NCBI RefSeq assembly: GCF_900113955.1
Contig: NZ_FORH01000003.1
Location: 62,001-126,000 of the forward strand
Source: Celeribacter neptunius
GTDB lineage: Bacteria > Pseudomonadota > Alphaproteobacteria > Rhodobacterales > Rhodobacteraceae
Reading direction: 5' to 3'
Length of the DNA: 64,000 nucleotides
Within the stretch, counting starts at the first letter, position 1. The number at the start of each line of letters is the position of its first letter. Below are positions 44,698 to 53,786 of the stretch, piece by piece. The notes beneath the pieces were generated by a model that was not told the origin of the DNA, did not search any database, and was given only the letters and a program-made list of their open reading frames with translations. The position numbers and the translations under genes are program-made.

Positions 44698-45271
44698 TCC
44701 GGCGCCGGACCTGTGTTACAGGTCGCAGGCAGGCCCGTTGGCTTGGCGAGCACAGCTGAAAGATATCTGCCCCGTGGCGTTTTCCGCCCCGGGTAATTTT
44801 GGGGCCAGAACCAGAGCCGAGGAACTGGACGCACGAATGCCTGCTTTGCGGGACGGAAGGATCGCCTCTCTGGCGCTGAGCCGTGACAAGCCTGCCCGTG
44901 GGGTGACGCTTAAACAGGTACGCAGCACTCTATGACACAGCACATTTCTTATTTATGAGGTCTTTGCGCGGCCTGAGTGCGCCAGCCCGGCCGCGCTGAA
45001 AGCACGCCTCCGGCGTGGCACGGGCAGGCGCAGGCACCGCAGCCTTCGGCCTTGTCCCGCGCCCAGAAGGCCAATGTCCGACATGGGCGCGAACCTGCCT
45101 TTCGATGCGAAAGGCGGAAAGCTCGGCAGGGTGTCATCGCTTCACACCCCGAAATCGGCGACGTTAGCGCCCAAAGGCAGCCGGGATTTTGGCGAGAAGC
45201 TGCACGTGGGGCTTGGTTTTGCCCCGGCCAGGCTATAACAGAGAGCAACTTCACCAACGGAGATTGGATCT
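44698..45271. other. Gene-free stretch before nadA
   Basis: A 574-base stretch with no ORF that looks real. It contains a hairpin GACCTGT-GTT-ACAGGTC at 44708-44724 just after the RTX stop, without a T run. A second, CACGCC-TCC-GGCGTG, is at 45003-45017. The nadA promoter must lie here, but I could not place it. Confidence 0.5.
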
Positions 45272-46324
45272 TTGCTCGATCTTACTCACGTTCGCTCGGT
45301 ACTCACCGATGCCTATGACCTCGCCCCGTCCCTCGATCTGGCCAATTCCATGCAGGACATCTATGCCCGCATGGATCGTGTGGTGCCCCTGCCCGACTGG
45401 GCAATCTACGCCCCCTATGTGAAAGCCATCAATGCGCTGAAAAAAGAGCGCAACGCGGTGATCCTCGGGCACAATTACATGACGCCGGAGATCTATCACG
45501 GCGTTTCCGATTTCGTCGGCGACAGCTTGCAGCTGGCGATGAAAGCCGCCGAGGTCGAGGCCGACGTGATCGTCCAGGCCGGTGTGCATTTCATGGCCGA
45601 GACCTCGAAGATCCTCAGCCCTCAAAAGACCGTGCTGATGCCGGATATGCAGGCGGGCTGTTCCCTGGCCGAAAGCATCACCGCCGACGGCATCGAGGAA
45701 ATGCGGGCGAAATACCCCGGCGCGCCGGTGGTCTCCTACGTCAACACCACGGCCGAGGTGAAAGCCGCCTCCGACATCTGTTGCACCTCGTCGAACGCCG
45801 CCCAGATCGTCGCCGCGCAAGAGAGCGACACGGTGATCATGACTCCGGATCAGTATCTGGCACAGAATGTCGCCCGCGACGTGCCGCAGAAAAACGTGGT
45901 GTTCTGGCCCGGCTCCTGCATCGTGCACGAACAATACACGGCCGAGGACATCAACGACTTTCGCAGCTGGAACCCGGGAACGAAGATCATCGCCCATCCG
46001 GAATGCCCCCCCTCGGTGATCGAGGCTTCGGATTTCTCCGGCTCCACGAGCGGCATCATCAAATATGTCACCGAGAACAAGCCGAAACAGGCGATGCTGG
46101 TGACCGAATGCTCGATGGCTTCGAATATCGCCGACGAGCTGCCGGAGGTCGATTTCCTCGGCCCCTGCAACATGTGCCCCTATATGAAGAAGATCTCGCT
46201 CGAAAAGATCCTCTACGTGCTGCACACGATGGACAATCAGGTCGAGGTCGATGAGGCCATCGCCGCCAAGGCACGCCTGTCGGTGCAACGTATGATCGAC
46301 CTGTCGCGCGAGCTTGGGATTTAA
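45272..46324 (+). CDS. nadA: Quinolinate synthase
   Basis: A 350-residue [4Fe-4S] enzyme condensing iminoaspartate and dihydroxyacetone phosphate to quinolinate in NAD synthesis. The active-site block VILGHNYMTPEIYHGVSDFV (near residues 64-83) and the three cluster-ligand regions MQAGCSLAE, VTECSMASN and GPCNMCPYMKK are visible. The start is TTG 45272, preceded by ACGGAG; this gives the usual N-terminus, and no in-frame ATG occurs before residue 27. It forms the nadA-nadB-nadC operon, with nadB 7 bases downstream. Confidence 0.95.
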   Translation: MLDLTHVRSVLTDAYDLAPSLDLANSMQDIYARMDRVVPLPDWAIYAPYVKAINALKKERNAVILGHNYMTPEIYHGVSDFVGDSLQLAMKAAEVEADVIVQAGVHFMAETSKILSPQKTVLMPDMQAGCSLAESITADGIEEMRAKYPGAPVVSYVNTTAEVKAASDICCTSSNAAQIVAAQESDTVIMTPDQYLAQNVARDVPQKNVVFWPGSCIVHEQYTAEDINDFRSWNPGTKIIAHPECPPSVIEASDFSGSTSGIIKYVTENKPKQAMLVTECSMASNIADELPEVDFLGPCNMCPYMKKISLEKILYVLHTMDNQVEVDEAIAAKARLSVQRMIDLSRELGI

Positions 46325-46331
46325 GCCGGAC

Positions 46332-47918
46332 ATGAAAATCGTCACCACCGATCGCATCGTCATCGTTGGCGCAGGGCTCGGTGCCCTTTACGCCGCTCTG
46401 GAATTGGCGCCCCGCCCGGTGGTGATGATCTCCCCCGAGACGCTGGGGCTGGGCGCAAGTTCCGCTTGGGCCCAGGGCGGTGTCGCCGCCGCCATGGACC
46501 CCGCCGACACGGCCGAGAACCACGCCCATGACACCGAGGTGGCGGGCGCCGGCACGGTCGATCCCAAAATCGCCGCCATGGTCACCCATGAGGCACGGGC
46601 GCATATTCTCGATCTGACCTCCTTGGGCGCACCGTTCGATCGCACCGAGGATGGCGGCTATGTGCTGTCACGCGAGGCGGCGCATAGCTTTGCCCGTGTG
46701 GTACGGGTCAAGGGCGATCAGGCCGGGGCCGCGATCATGGCGGCGCTCATCGAGCGCGTCCGTGCGACCCCGTCGATCCAGGTGCTCGAAGGCACGATGG
46801 CGGTCGATCTCGATGTCGAGAACGGTCGGATCACCGGCGTCGCGATCCAGGCCGCCGATGAGGCCCGCTCTGCCCCGGTGATGCTGCGCGGTGCCGCCTA
46901 TCTGATGGCCGGGGGCGGCTCTGGCGGGCTGTTTGCCGTGACCACCAATCCGCCGCGCATCCGCGGTCAGGTGATCGGCATGGCGGCGCGGGCCGGTGCG
47001 GTGATCGCCGACCCGGAATTCGTGCAATTTCACCCGACCGCGATCGATGTCGGCGAAGACCCGGCACCTCTGGCGACCGAGGCGCTCCGGGGCGAAGGCG
47101 CGGTGCTGATCAACAAGCATGGCGAACGCTTCATGCTCGGGCTGCACAAGGATGCGGAACTGGCGCCGCGCGATGTGGTGGCGCGTGCGGTCTATACCCA
47201 GTCGCAGGCCGGGATGCGGCCGATGCTCGACACCCGCGAGGTGCTGGGCGAACGGATCAAGACCCAATTCCCGACCGTGGCCGAGGCCTGCGCCCGCAAC
47301 GGCATCGACCCGGCGAAAGAGCCGATCCCGGTGGCCGCCGCCGCGCATTACCACATGGGCGGGATCGACACGGATATCGACGGGCAATCGTCTCTCGGCA
47401 ATCTCTGGGTCTGTGGCGAGGCGTCCTCGACCGGGCTGCACGGCGCCAACCGGCTGGCCTCGAACGGCTTACTCGAAGCGCTGGTCTATGGCCGGGTCTG
47501 TGCCCGGGGCATGCTGAAAAGCCTTGGCGAAACGCCGGAGAGCCTGGAGGACCCCGGTGAAACTCCCGAGGTCACGATCACCTTCGAGCAAGGCGGCGAA
47601 CGCCCGGATGCGCGCGCCGTGGCCAGGCTCCGCCAGACCATGACCGGCTGTGTCGGTGTGGTGCGCGATGCCAAGGGGCTGAAAACCGCGCTCAGGGCCA
47701 TTGCCGAGATCGAGAGCGCGCACCCCGAAAGCCGTTCTTTCGCCAATATGTGCGCCACCGCCACCCTGATCGCCGCCGGGGCGTTGTTGCGCGAGGAAAG
47801 CCGCGGCGCGCACGAGCGCAGCGATTTCCCGGACATGGCAGAGCGCGGCAAACGCACGAAAATCACCCTGCCTGAGGCGCTCGCCCTGCGAGAGAAAGTC
47901 ATTGAGGAGCTGTCATGA
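46332..47918 (+). CDS. nadB: L-aspartate oxidase
   Basis: A 528-residue FAD enzyme producing iminoaspartate for NadA. The FAD motif IVIVGAGLGALYAALEL starts near residue 9. Family blocks SAWAQGGVAAAMDP, GGSGGLFAVTTNP and a C-terminal LREESRGAHERSDFP (helical domain shared with SdhA-type enzymes) are present. ATG 46332 gives the expected start. It follows nadA by 7 bases and overlaps nadC by 4 (ATGA), so the three genes are one operon. Confidence 0.96.
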   Translation: MKIVTTDRIVIVGAGLGALYAALELAPRPVVMISPETLGLGASSAWAQGGVAAAMDPADTAENHAHDTEVAGAGTVDPKIAAMVTHEARAHILDLTSLGAPFDRTEDGGYVLSREAAHSFARVVRVKGDQAGAAIMAALIERVRATPSIQVLEGTMAVDLDVENGRITGVAIQAADEARSAPVMLRGAAYLMAGGGSGGLFAVTTNPPRIRGQVIGMAARAGAVIADPEFVQFHPTAIDVGEDPAPLATEALRGEGAVLINKHGERFMLGLHKDAELAPRDVVARAVYTQSQAGMRPMLDTREVLGERIKTQFPTVAEACARNGIDPAKEPIPVAAAAHYHMGGIDTDIDGQSSLGNLWVCGEASSTGLHGANRLASNGLLEALVYGRVCARGMLKSLGETPESLEDPGETPEVTITFEQGGERPDARAVARLRQTMTGCVGVVRDAKGLKTALRAIAEIESAHPESRSFANMCATATLIAAGALLREESRGAHERSDFPDMAERGKRTKITLPEALALREKVIEELS

Positions 47919-48763
47919 CCCTTCCCGATCTCATCCTGGAACCGATGGTGCGCAACGCGCTGATGGAAGACCTCGGTAGCTATGGCGACATCACCACCCG
48001 CACCGTGATCCCGGCCGGCACCACCTATAAGGCGCGGCTCAATGCCCGCGCCGATGCGGTGGTCTCGGGCATGCAGATCGCCCGCATCGCCTTTCACCTC
48101 GTCGATCCCTCCCTGAAAGTCCGCACGGTGATCGGCGACGGTCAGCGCTGCCAAAAGGGTGACGTTCTGATGGAGATCGAAGGCGACGCCGCGGCGATCC
48201 TCTCGGGCGAACGCGTGGCGCTGAATTTCGCCGGGCGCCTCACCGGCATTGCCACGATGACGGCGGGCTATGTGGCCGCCGCCGAAGGCTATGCGACCCG
48301 CATCACCTGTACCCGCAAAACCACGCCGGGGCTCAGGATCGTCGAGAAACAGGCGGTGCTGCATGGTGGCGGCTTCAACCACCGCTATTCCTTGTCGGAT
48401 GCGATCCTGATCAAGGACAATCACATTGCCGCCGCCGGCGGCATCCGTCAGGTGCTCGAGGCCACCAAGGCGCAGGCCAGCCATATGATGGTGGTCGAGA
48501 TCGAGGTCGACCGTCTAGACCAGCTCGCAGAAGTGCTCGAGGTCGGCGGCGCCTCCGTCGTGCTTTTGGACAATATGGACAACGACATGCTGCGCGAGGC
48601 GGTCGCCATGGTGGCCAAGGACGGAGACCGCATCAAGACCGAGGCCAGCGGCAATGTCACGCTCGAGCGCATCGCCTCGATTGCCGCCACGGGGGTCGAT
48701 TACATCTCCTCGGGCGCGCTGACCCATTCGGCCGGCACCGTCGATCTCGGCCTCGATTTCTGA
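47915..48763 (+). CDS. nadC: Nicotinate-nucleotide diphosphorylase (carboxylating)
   Basis: A 282-residue enzyme transferring phosphoribosyl from PRPP to quinolinate with decarboxylation to give nicotinate mononucleotide. Conserved blocks are EDLGSYGDITTRTVIP (near residues 11-26), CTRKTTPGLRIVEKQAV (about 130-146) and VEIEVDRLDQL with the catalytic acidic residues. The start overlaps the nadB stop (ATGA). It is convergent with nirD with only a 4-base gap and no visible terminator. Confidence 0.96.
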   Translation: MTLPDLILEPMVRNALMEDLGSYGDITTRTVIPAGTTYKARLNARADAVVSGMQIARIAFHLVDPSLKVRTVIGDGQRCQKGDVLMEIEGDAAAILSGERVALNFAGRLTGIATMTAGYVAAAEGYATRITCTRKTTPGLRIVEKQAVLHGGGFNHRYSLSDAILIKDNHIAAAGGIRQVLEATKAQASHMMVVEIEVDRLDQLAEVLEVGGASVVLLDNMDNDMLREAVAMVAKDGDRIKTEASGNVTLERIASIAATGVDYISSGALTHSAGTVDLGLDF

Positions 48764-48767
48764 CGCA

Positions 48768-49088
48768 TCACAGCCCGAGCAACACGGTCTCCCCGTCCAG
48801 TTTCACCGGGAAACTTGCGGTCTCGCCCTCATCGGCGCCCTGTGCGGCGCCGGTCTCCAACGAGATCACCCAGTTGTGCAGCGGGCATGTGACACAGCCG
48901 TCGTGCACGATGCCCTGGCTCAGCGGGCCATTCTTGTGCGGGCATTTGTCTTCGAGGGCGAAAAGCCGGTCATCCGCGGTGCGGAAGATGGCGATGGTCA
49001 TTTCGCCGTTTTTCACGCAGCGCGCACCTTGGCGCGGGATGTCACTCAAGCTGCCGACGTCAATCCAGTTTTTGGTCTGCATGTTCAT
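48768..49088 (-). CDS. nirD: Nitrite reductase (NADH) small subunit
   Basis: A 106-residue Rieske-like [2Fe-2S] subunit of assimilatory nitrite reductase. The two cluster motifs are CPHKNGPLSQG (near residues 48-58) and CPLHNWV (near 67-73), giving the usual Cys-His/Cys-His ligation. It overlaps the nirB stop by 4 bases and is translationally coupled to it. No nitrite transporter or nitrate reductase gene follows within the window. Confidence 0.94.
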   Translation of the reverse strand: MNMQTKNWIDVGSLSDIPRQGARCVKNGEMTIAIFRTADDRLFALEDKCPHKNGPLSQGIVHDGCVTCPLHNWVISLETGAAQGADEGETASFPVKLDGETVLLGL

Positions 49089-51556
49089 TCCGCTGCCTCC
49101 AGATTGAGCGTGGCCATGGGAGAGAATTCATGGGCTTCGGCGCCGGCGACGCGTTCGGCCCAGGGGTCGATCTGTGCGAATTTCTGAGAATACCGGAACC
49201 GTTCGGCGTAGCTCTTGCGCGCCTCAAGGTCGTCGTAGGCCACCTCTTTGATGTGATCGTAGCCAATCCGGTTGGCCCATTTGTAGATGCGCTCGAGGTA
49301 GAACCCGGTCTCGCGATAATATTGTGTCAGCGCGCAGATGGTCTCCATCACCTCGTCTTCACTGGCAACCTTGCCCAAGGGCGTTGTGCCCTGGATATGC
49401 AGGCCCGCCGCGCCGCCATAGACGATCTCATAGCCGCTATCGACACAGATCACGCCGATGTCCTTACAGGTCGCCTCGGCGCAATTGCGCGGGCAGCCGG
49501 TGACGGCGAGTTTCAGTTTCGCAGGCGACCAGGCGCCCCAGAGCGCTTTCTCGAGCTTGATGCCGAGCCCGGTCGAATCCTGCGTGCCGAAGCGGCACCA
49601 ATCCGTACCGACACAGGTTTTCACCGTCCTGAGCCCCTTGGCATAGGCCGCGCCCGACACCATCCCGGCATCGTTGAGATCGGCCCAGACCGGGATCAGG
49701 TCCTCTTTTTTGACCCCCAGCAGGTCGATGCGCTGACCGCCGGTGACCTTGACCGTCGGGATGTCGTATTTGTCGGCCACATCGGCGATCGCGCGCAGCT
49801 CATCCGGCGTGGTGATGCCGCCGAACATCCGCGGCACGACCGAATAGGTGCCGTCCTTCTGAATATTGGCGTGGACGCGTTCGTTGATGAACCGCGACTG
49901 CTGGTCGTCCACATATTCACCGGGCCAATCGGCCACCAGGTAATAGTTCAGCGCCGGGCGGCATTTGGCACAGCCCTCGGGCGTCGCCCATTCCAGCTCC
50001 TGCATCACCGCCGGGATGGATTTGAGCTCCTTGGCCTTGATCATCCGGCGAATGAACCCGTGACCATGCGTGGTGCAGCCACAGATGCCTTCGGCCTCGG
50101 GCAGCTTGAACGCGTCGCCAAGGGTCAGCCCCATGACACTCTCGACCAGCCCGGTACAGGTGCCGCAGGAATTCGAAGCCTTGGTGTGCGCCCGCACATC
50201 GGCCAAGGAGGTCAGCCCCTTGTCCTTGATCGCCTGAACGATCGTGCCCTTGCTGATGCCATTGCAACCGCAGATCTCGGCATCGTCCGGCAGCGCCGCG
50301 ACGGCGGCCAGCGGATCGGCCTGCCCGCCCCCCTGATAGGCCTGACCGAAGATCAGCGTCTCGCGCATTTCGGAGACATCTTCGCCCGAGGTCAGAAGCT
50401 GGTTGTACCAGGCGCCATCAGCGACATCGCCATAGAGCACGGCACCGATCACCTTGTTGTCCTTGAGGATCACGCGTTTGTAGGTGCCGCGTTGTGCATC
50501 GCGCAGCACGATGTCCTCGCGCCCTTCGCCCTCGGCAAAATCGCCGACCGAATAGAGATCACAGCCGGTGACCTTCAGCTTGGTCGGGGTTTCGGCATGG
50601 GCGAAAGCAGCCTCCGACGCCCCGGCAAGATGCGTCGCGGCCACTTTCGCCATGCGGTAGAGCGGTGCGACGAGGCCATAGACCATGCCGCCCACTTCCA
50701 CGCATTCCCCAACGGAATAGATATGCGGGTCCGAGGTTTTCATCGTCGCGTCCGTCACGATGCCGCGGTTGACCTCGAGCCCGGCCTCCTGCGCGAGCTG
50801 CACATTCGGACGGATGCCCACGGCCATCACGACGAGCGAGGCGTCGATCACCGTGCCATCGGCAAGCTCCACGCCCTCGACCTTGTCCTTGCCCAGGATC
50901 TGTTTGGTATTGGCCTCGCAACGCACCTCGATGCCGCGGCTTTCCAGCTCTTTTTGCAAAAGATAACCGGCGGCGGTGTCGAGCTGGCGCTCCATCAGCG
51001 TCGGCATCAGATGCAACACCGTCACCTCCATGCCGCGCAGTTTCAGACCGGCGGCGGCTTCGAGTCCAAGAAGCCCGCCACCGATCACCACAGCACGACC
51101 GCCCTCCTCAGCGGCTTTGATCATGCCGTCGGTATCATCGAGATCACGATAGGCCAGAACCCCCGGCAGATCGTGGCCGGGAACGGGGATGATGAACGGG
51201 TTGGAGCCGGTGGCGATGACCAGATTGTCATACTCCGCCACCACGCCCTTTTCAGAGACCACCTTGCGCTCGTGGCGGCGGATCTCGGTGATCTTGTCAC
51301 CCTGATGCAGAGTCACACCATGTTCCTCATACCAGCCTTCACCATGGATGATGATATCGGCGTAGCTTTTTTCGCCCGACAGCACGGGCGAGAGCATGAT
51401 ACGGTCATAGTTCACGCGCGGCTCGGCGTTGAAAATCGTGACCTCATATTGGTCGGTGGTTTCGAACAGATGTTCGAGCATCCGCCCCGGCGCCATGCCA
51501 TTGCCGACGATCACGAGTTTCTGTTTGCGGGTCTCAATATGGAGTTCAGCAGTCAT
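49085..51556 (-). CDS. nirB: Nitrite reductase (NADH) large subunit
   Basis: An 823-residue siroheme/FAD enzyme reducing nitrite to ammonium with NADH. The order is an FAD/NAD domain (IVGNGMAPGRMLEHL and VVIGGGLLGLEAAAGLKL), a BFD-type [2Fe-2S] domain (CGCNGISKG and CGTCTGLVESV), and the ferredoxin-like and siroheme domain with TCVGTDWCRFG and GCPRNCAEATCKD. ATG 51556 has AGAGGAAG upstream and gives the usual length; the longer frame is unsupported. Its leader carries two hexaloop hairpins resembling ANTAR targets, suggesting NasT-type control by nitrate or nitrite. Confidence 0.95.
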   Translation of the reverse strand: MTAELHIETRKQKLVIVGNGMAPGRMLEHLFETTDQYEVTIFNAEPRVNYDRIMLSPVLSGEKSYADIIIHGEGWYEEHGVTLHQGDKITEIRRHERKVVSEKGVVAEYDNLVIATGSNPFIIPVPGHDLPGVLAYRDLDDTDGMIKAAEEGGRAVVIGGGLLGLEAAAGLKLRGMEVTVLHLMPTLMERQLDTAAGYLLQKELESRGIEVRCEANTKQILGKDKVEGVELADGTVIDASLVVMAVGIRPNVQLAQEAGLEVNRGIVTDATMKTSDPHIYSVGECVEVGGMVYGLVAPLYRMAKVAATHLAGASEAAFAHAETPTKLKVTGCDLYSVGDFAEGEGREDIVLRDAQRGTYKRVILKDNKVIGAVLYGDVADGAWYNQLLTSGEDVSEMRETLIFGQAYQGGGQADPLAAVAALPDDAEICGCNGISKGTIVQAIKDKGLTSLADVRAHTKASNSCGTCTGLVESVMGLTLGDAFKLPEAEGICGCTTHGHGFIRRMIKAKELKSIPAVMQELEWATPEGCAKCRPALNYYLVADWPGEYVDDQQSRFINERVHANIQKDGTYSVVPRMFGGITTPDELRAIADVADKYDIPTVKVTGGQRIDLLGVKKEDLIPVWADLNDAGMVSGAAYAKGLRTVKTCVGTDWCRFGTQDSTGLGIKLEKALWGAWSPAKLKLAVTGCPRNCAEATCKDIGVICVDSGYEIVYGGAAGLHIQGTTPLGKVASEDEVMETICALTQYYRETGFYLERIYKWANRIGYDHIKEVAYDDLEARKSYAERFRYSQKFAQIDPWAERVAGAEAHEFSPMATLNLEAAE

Positions 51557-51618
51557 AACGGCACTTCCTCTCAGAACGCGGATCGTCACAGACGACCCAA
51601 TTGGTCTTTGGTGAGATT

Positions 51619-51634
51619 GCAGCGCCGTTGCTGC
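51619..51634 (-). promoter_or_regulatory. ANTAR-type hexaloop hairpin 2 in the nirB leader
   Basis: On the minus strand: GCAGC, hexaloop AACGGC, GCTGC. Loop position 1 is A and position 4 is G, the published ANTAR-target rule. It lies 63-78 bases before the nirB start. Confidence 0.55.
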
Positions 51635-51663
51635 GGGCCCCGGATCGGGGCGATATCGGTCAC

Positions 51664-51679
51664 GTCGCGTCCTTGCGAC
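51664..51679 (-). promoter_or_regulatory. ANTAR-type hexaloop hairpin 1 in the nirB leader
   Basis: On the minus strand: GTCGC, hexaloop AAGGAC, GCGAC, with A at loop position 1 and G at position 4. It precedes hairpin 2 by 29 bases. The rest of the 324-base gap 51557-51880 holds no gene. Confidence 0.55.
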
Positions 51680-51822
51680 ATGCGAGCGCGTGGCTCGTTG
51701 CGTTTAGCTTCTAGGAGATCACCGCGCCCGGGCAAGGAGGTTTCCCGCCCCCTGCCCCGATTTTTTTCGCATATGCAGCATGATTGGCTTGTTTTTCACG
51801 CGCCTACCCTGCGCATTGCCAC

Positions 51823-51852
51823 AAAAAAAGGCAGTGCGAAAACCACACCGCC
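51823..51852 (-). terminator. Intrinsic terminator of phnM (first copy)
   Basis: On the minus strand: GGCGGTGTG, loop GTTTT, CGCACTGCC (two G-T pairs), then seven T. It lies 28 bases after the phnM stop and separates it from the nirB leader. Confidence 0.8.
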
Positions 51853-51880
51853 TCCATTTCAAATGTCACGAAAGCCCCGT

Positions 51881-53023
51881 TCAGCCGACCTGACGACCAT
51901 GTGACCAGACGCCCCGGATCACCGGCGTGCCCTCGATTCGGGCGATCCGCACCAGATCGGCATGCAGCCCCGGCGCAATACGGCCGCGATCCGCGAGCCC
52001 CACGGCACGGGCCGGATTGGCGGTCACCGTGGCCACCGCCCGGGGCAGATCGTCCCAGAGATCCGCCAGAAGGATGGCCGAGGAAATCAGCGCCGAGGGC
52101 ACATAGTCGGACGAGACGATATCCAGCAGCCCGCGTTCGGCGAGGTCATGGGCGGCGACATTGCCGGAATGCGAGCCGCCGCGAATGAGATTGGGCGCGC
52201 CCATCATCGCCGAGATACCATGCAGTTTGCAGGCCTGTGCCGCCTCCACCGTGGTCGGGAATTCCGCCACCCGCACGCCGTGTTTGCGCGAGGTCTCGAC
52301 ATGATCCGCCGTGGTATCGTCATGGCTGGCCAGAACCGCGCCGTAGCGCTTGGCCTCCGCCACCGCCACCGCCTCATGCCGGGTGGCATAGGTGTCGCGC
52401 AGCTCGTAGAGATGCGCCACGTGATCGTCGAACTCGGCGTCCGACATGCCGCGTTTCTTCTGCACATAATCCTTGAGCTTGGAAATGTCGCGGAACTGCC
52501 GCTGACCGGGCGTGTGATCCATAAGGGACACCAGCCCGACGCGATCCTCCGGCCCGAATTCGGCCATTTCTTCCTCGAGCGTCTCGGAACAGATCTCGGC
52601 CCGCAGATGCAGGAAATGGCTGATCTTCAGCGCGCCGAGATCGCGCATTCCCATGATCTCGCGCGACAGGTTGCGGGCATATTTGCCATAGCCCGCGTCG
52701 CCACGGGTGTGGATCGAGCCCACACGCAGTGCGTCGAATACGGTGGTGATACCGACGGAGGCCAGCTCCGCGTCATGGGCGAGGATCGCCGCCTTATGCG
52801 GCCAGTCGACCTTGGGGCGCGGTTCGATATGGCGTTCGAGATTGTCGGTATGCAGCTCGATGAGGCCGGGGATCAGCAAGTCACCCGCACAATCGATCGC
52901 ACCCGCCACCGTCGTGCCGCCCGTGCTCACATCGGCGATCTTGCCATCTTCGATGCGCACAGAGCCGGTGATTACCTCATTCTCCAGAACGATCCGGGCG
53001 TTGCTCAAAGTAAAGTCGGTCAT
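51881..53023 (-). CDS. phnM: Alpha-D-ribose 1-methylphosphonate 5-triphosphate diphosphatase
   Basis: A 380-residue amidohydrolase-fold enzyme removing diphosphate from the PhnGHI product in the C-P lyase pathway. Metal-site motifs are visible: LIELHTDNLERH (near residues 56-67), DHTPGQRQF (near 184), LASHDDTTADHV, and a late SSDYVPSAL Asp. I chose the second of two adjacent ATGs (53023) because AAGGA lies 7 bases upstream. It is divergent from the DUF1045 gene, with a perfect 18-bp inverted repeat in the 79-base gap. A second, more distant paralogue lies at 60775-61953. Confidence 0.92.
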   Translation of the reverse strand: MTDFTLSNARIVLENEVITGSVRIEDGKIADVSTGGTTVAGAIDCAGDLLIPGLIELHTDNLERHIEPRPKVDWPHKAAILAHDAELASVGITTVFDALRVGSIHTRGDAGYGKYARNLSREIMGMRDLGALKISHFLHLRAEICSETLEEEMAEFGPEDRVGLVSLMDHTPGQRQFRDISKLKDYVQKKRGMSDAEFDDHVAHLYELRDTYATRHEAVAVAEAKRYGAVLASHDDTTADHVETSRKHGVRVAEFPTTVEAAQACKLHGISAMMGAPNLIRGGSHSGNVAAHDLAERGLLDIVSSDYVPSALISSAILLADLWDDLPRAVATVTANPARAVGLADRGRIAPGLHADLVRIARIEGTPVIRGVWSHGRQVG

Positions 53024-53062
53024 CATCTCATCCTTGTCAGAAGCGCCTGTCTGACCGATCAA

Positions 53063-53080
53063 TGTCACATGGATGTGACA
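53063..53080. promoter_or_regulatory. Perfect 18-bp inverted repeat between phnM and the DUF1045 gene
   Basis: TGTCACATGGATGTGACA, arms of 8 with a GG centre. It sits in the middle of a short divergent promoter region. It contains TGTCA units as in Pho boxes but is inverted rather than direct, so a dimeric regulator is more likely than plain PhoB. Confidence 0.65.
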
Positions 53081-53102
53081 GAGCGCGGATAGGCAGGGCA
53101 GC

Positions 53103-53786
53103 ATGGAAAATTTCAAAAGATACGCGGTCTATTACGCCCCCGCGCCGGGGCCGTTCGCCGATGTCTGTGCCAGCTGGCTCGGCTGGGATGCATTCGAGGG
53201 GCAGGAGATCCCGCATCCGCAACTCGACGGCCTGCCGCTCCCGGTCTCGGAGATCACCGCCACCCCGCGCAAATACGGGTTTCACGGCACTTTGAAGCCG
53301 CCGTTTCGCCTGACCGGCACGGTGGAAGAGTTGCGGAGCGATCTCGAGACCTTCGCCGCCACCCATGCGCCGGTGGTGCTCGATGGGCTGGCTTTGACGC
53401 GGATCGGCAGCTTCCTGGCGCTCACGCCCACGGGCGATCTCTCGGCGCTGGAAACGCTGGCGGGCGAAGTGGTCGCCACGCTGGACAAGCATCGGGCGCA
53501 GCCGCCAGAGACGGAGCTGGCGCGTCGTCGCGCCTCCGGGCTCTCTGAGCGGCAAGAGGCGCTGTTGACACAATGGGGCTACCCCTACGTGATGGAGGAA
53601 TTCAAATTCCACCTGACACTTTCCGGCAAGCTCGCGGGAGATGAGGCCGAGGCGGTGAAGGCCGCGCTCCTGCCCGTCTTGGCCCCGCTCCTGCCCGATC
53701 CCTTCGTGATCGAGAACCTGTGCCTCTTCGGCGAAGCCGAGGACGGGCGGTTCCATCTCTTGCACCGTTACACCCTCTCCGGCTGA
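53103..53786 (+). CDS. DUF1045 phosphonate-associated protein (2H phosphoesterase-like)
   Basis: A 227-residue protein of the TIGR03223/DUF1045 family regularly found in phn clusters. Two H-x-T motifs (HGTLKPPF near residue 61 and HLTLSG near 177) mark it as a 2H phosphoesterase-type fold, so it may hydrolyse a cyclic phosphate of the C-P lyase pathway. The start MENFKRYAVYYAPAPGP fits the family. It is divergent from phnM and its 3' end overlaps the convergent phnN by 19 bases. The substrate is not established here. Confidence 0.87.
   Translation: MENFKRYAVYYAPAPGPFADVCASWLGWDAFEGQEIPHPQLDGLPLPVSEITATPRKYGFHGTLKPPFRLTGTVEELRSDLETFAATHAPVVLDGLALTRIGSFLALTPTGDLSALETLAGEVVATLDKHRAQPPETELARRRASGLSERQEALLTQWGYPYVMEEFKFHLTLSGKLAGDEAEAVKAALLPVLAPLLPDPFVIENLCLFGEAEDGRFHLLHRYTLSG

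Noticed and set aside
44738-44935. A 65-codon plus-strand frame between the RTX gene and nadA
   Set aside because: No ribosome binding site and no conserved features; likely chance.
44940-45271. An NAD-sensing riboswitch before nadA
   Set aside because: No recognisable conserved NAD-I or NAD-II riboswitch core; only short hairpins were seen.
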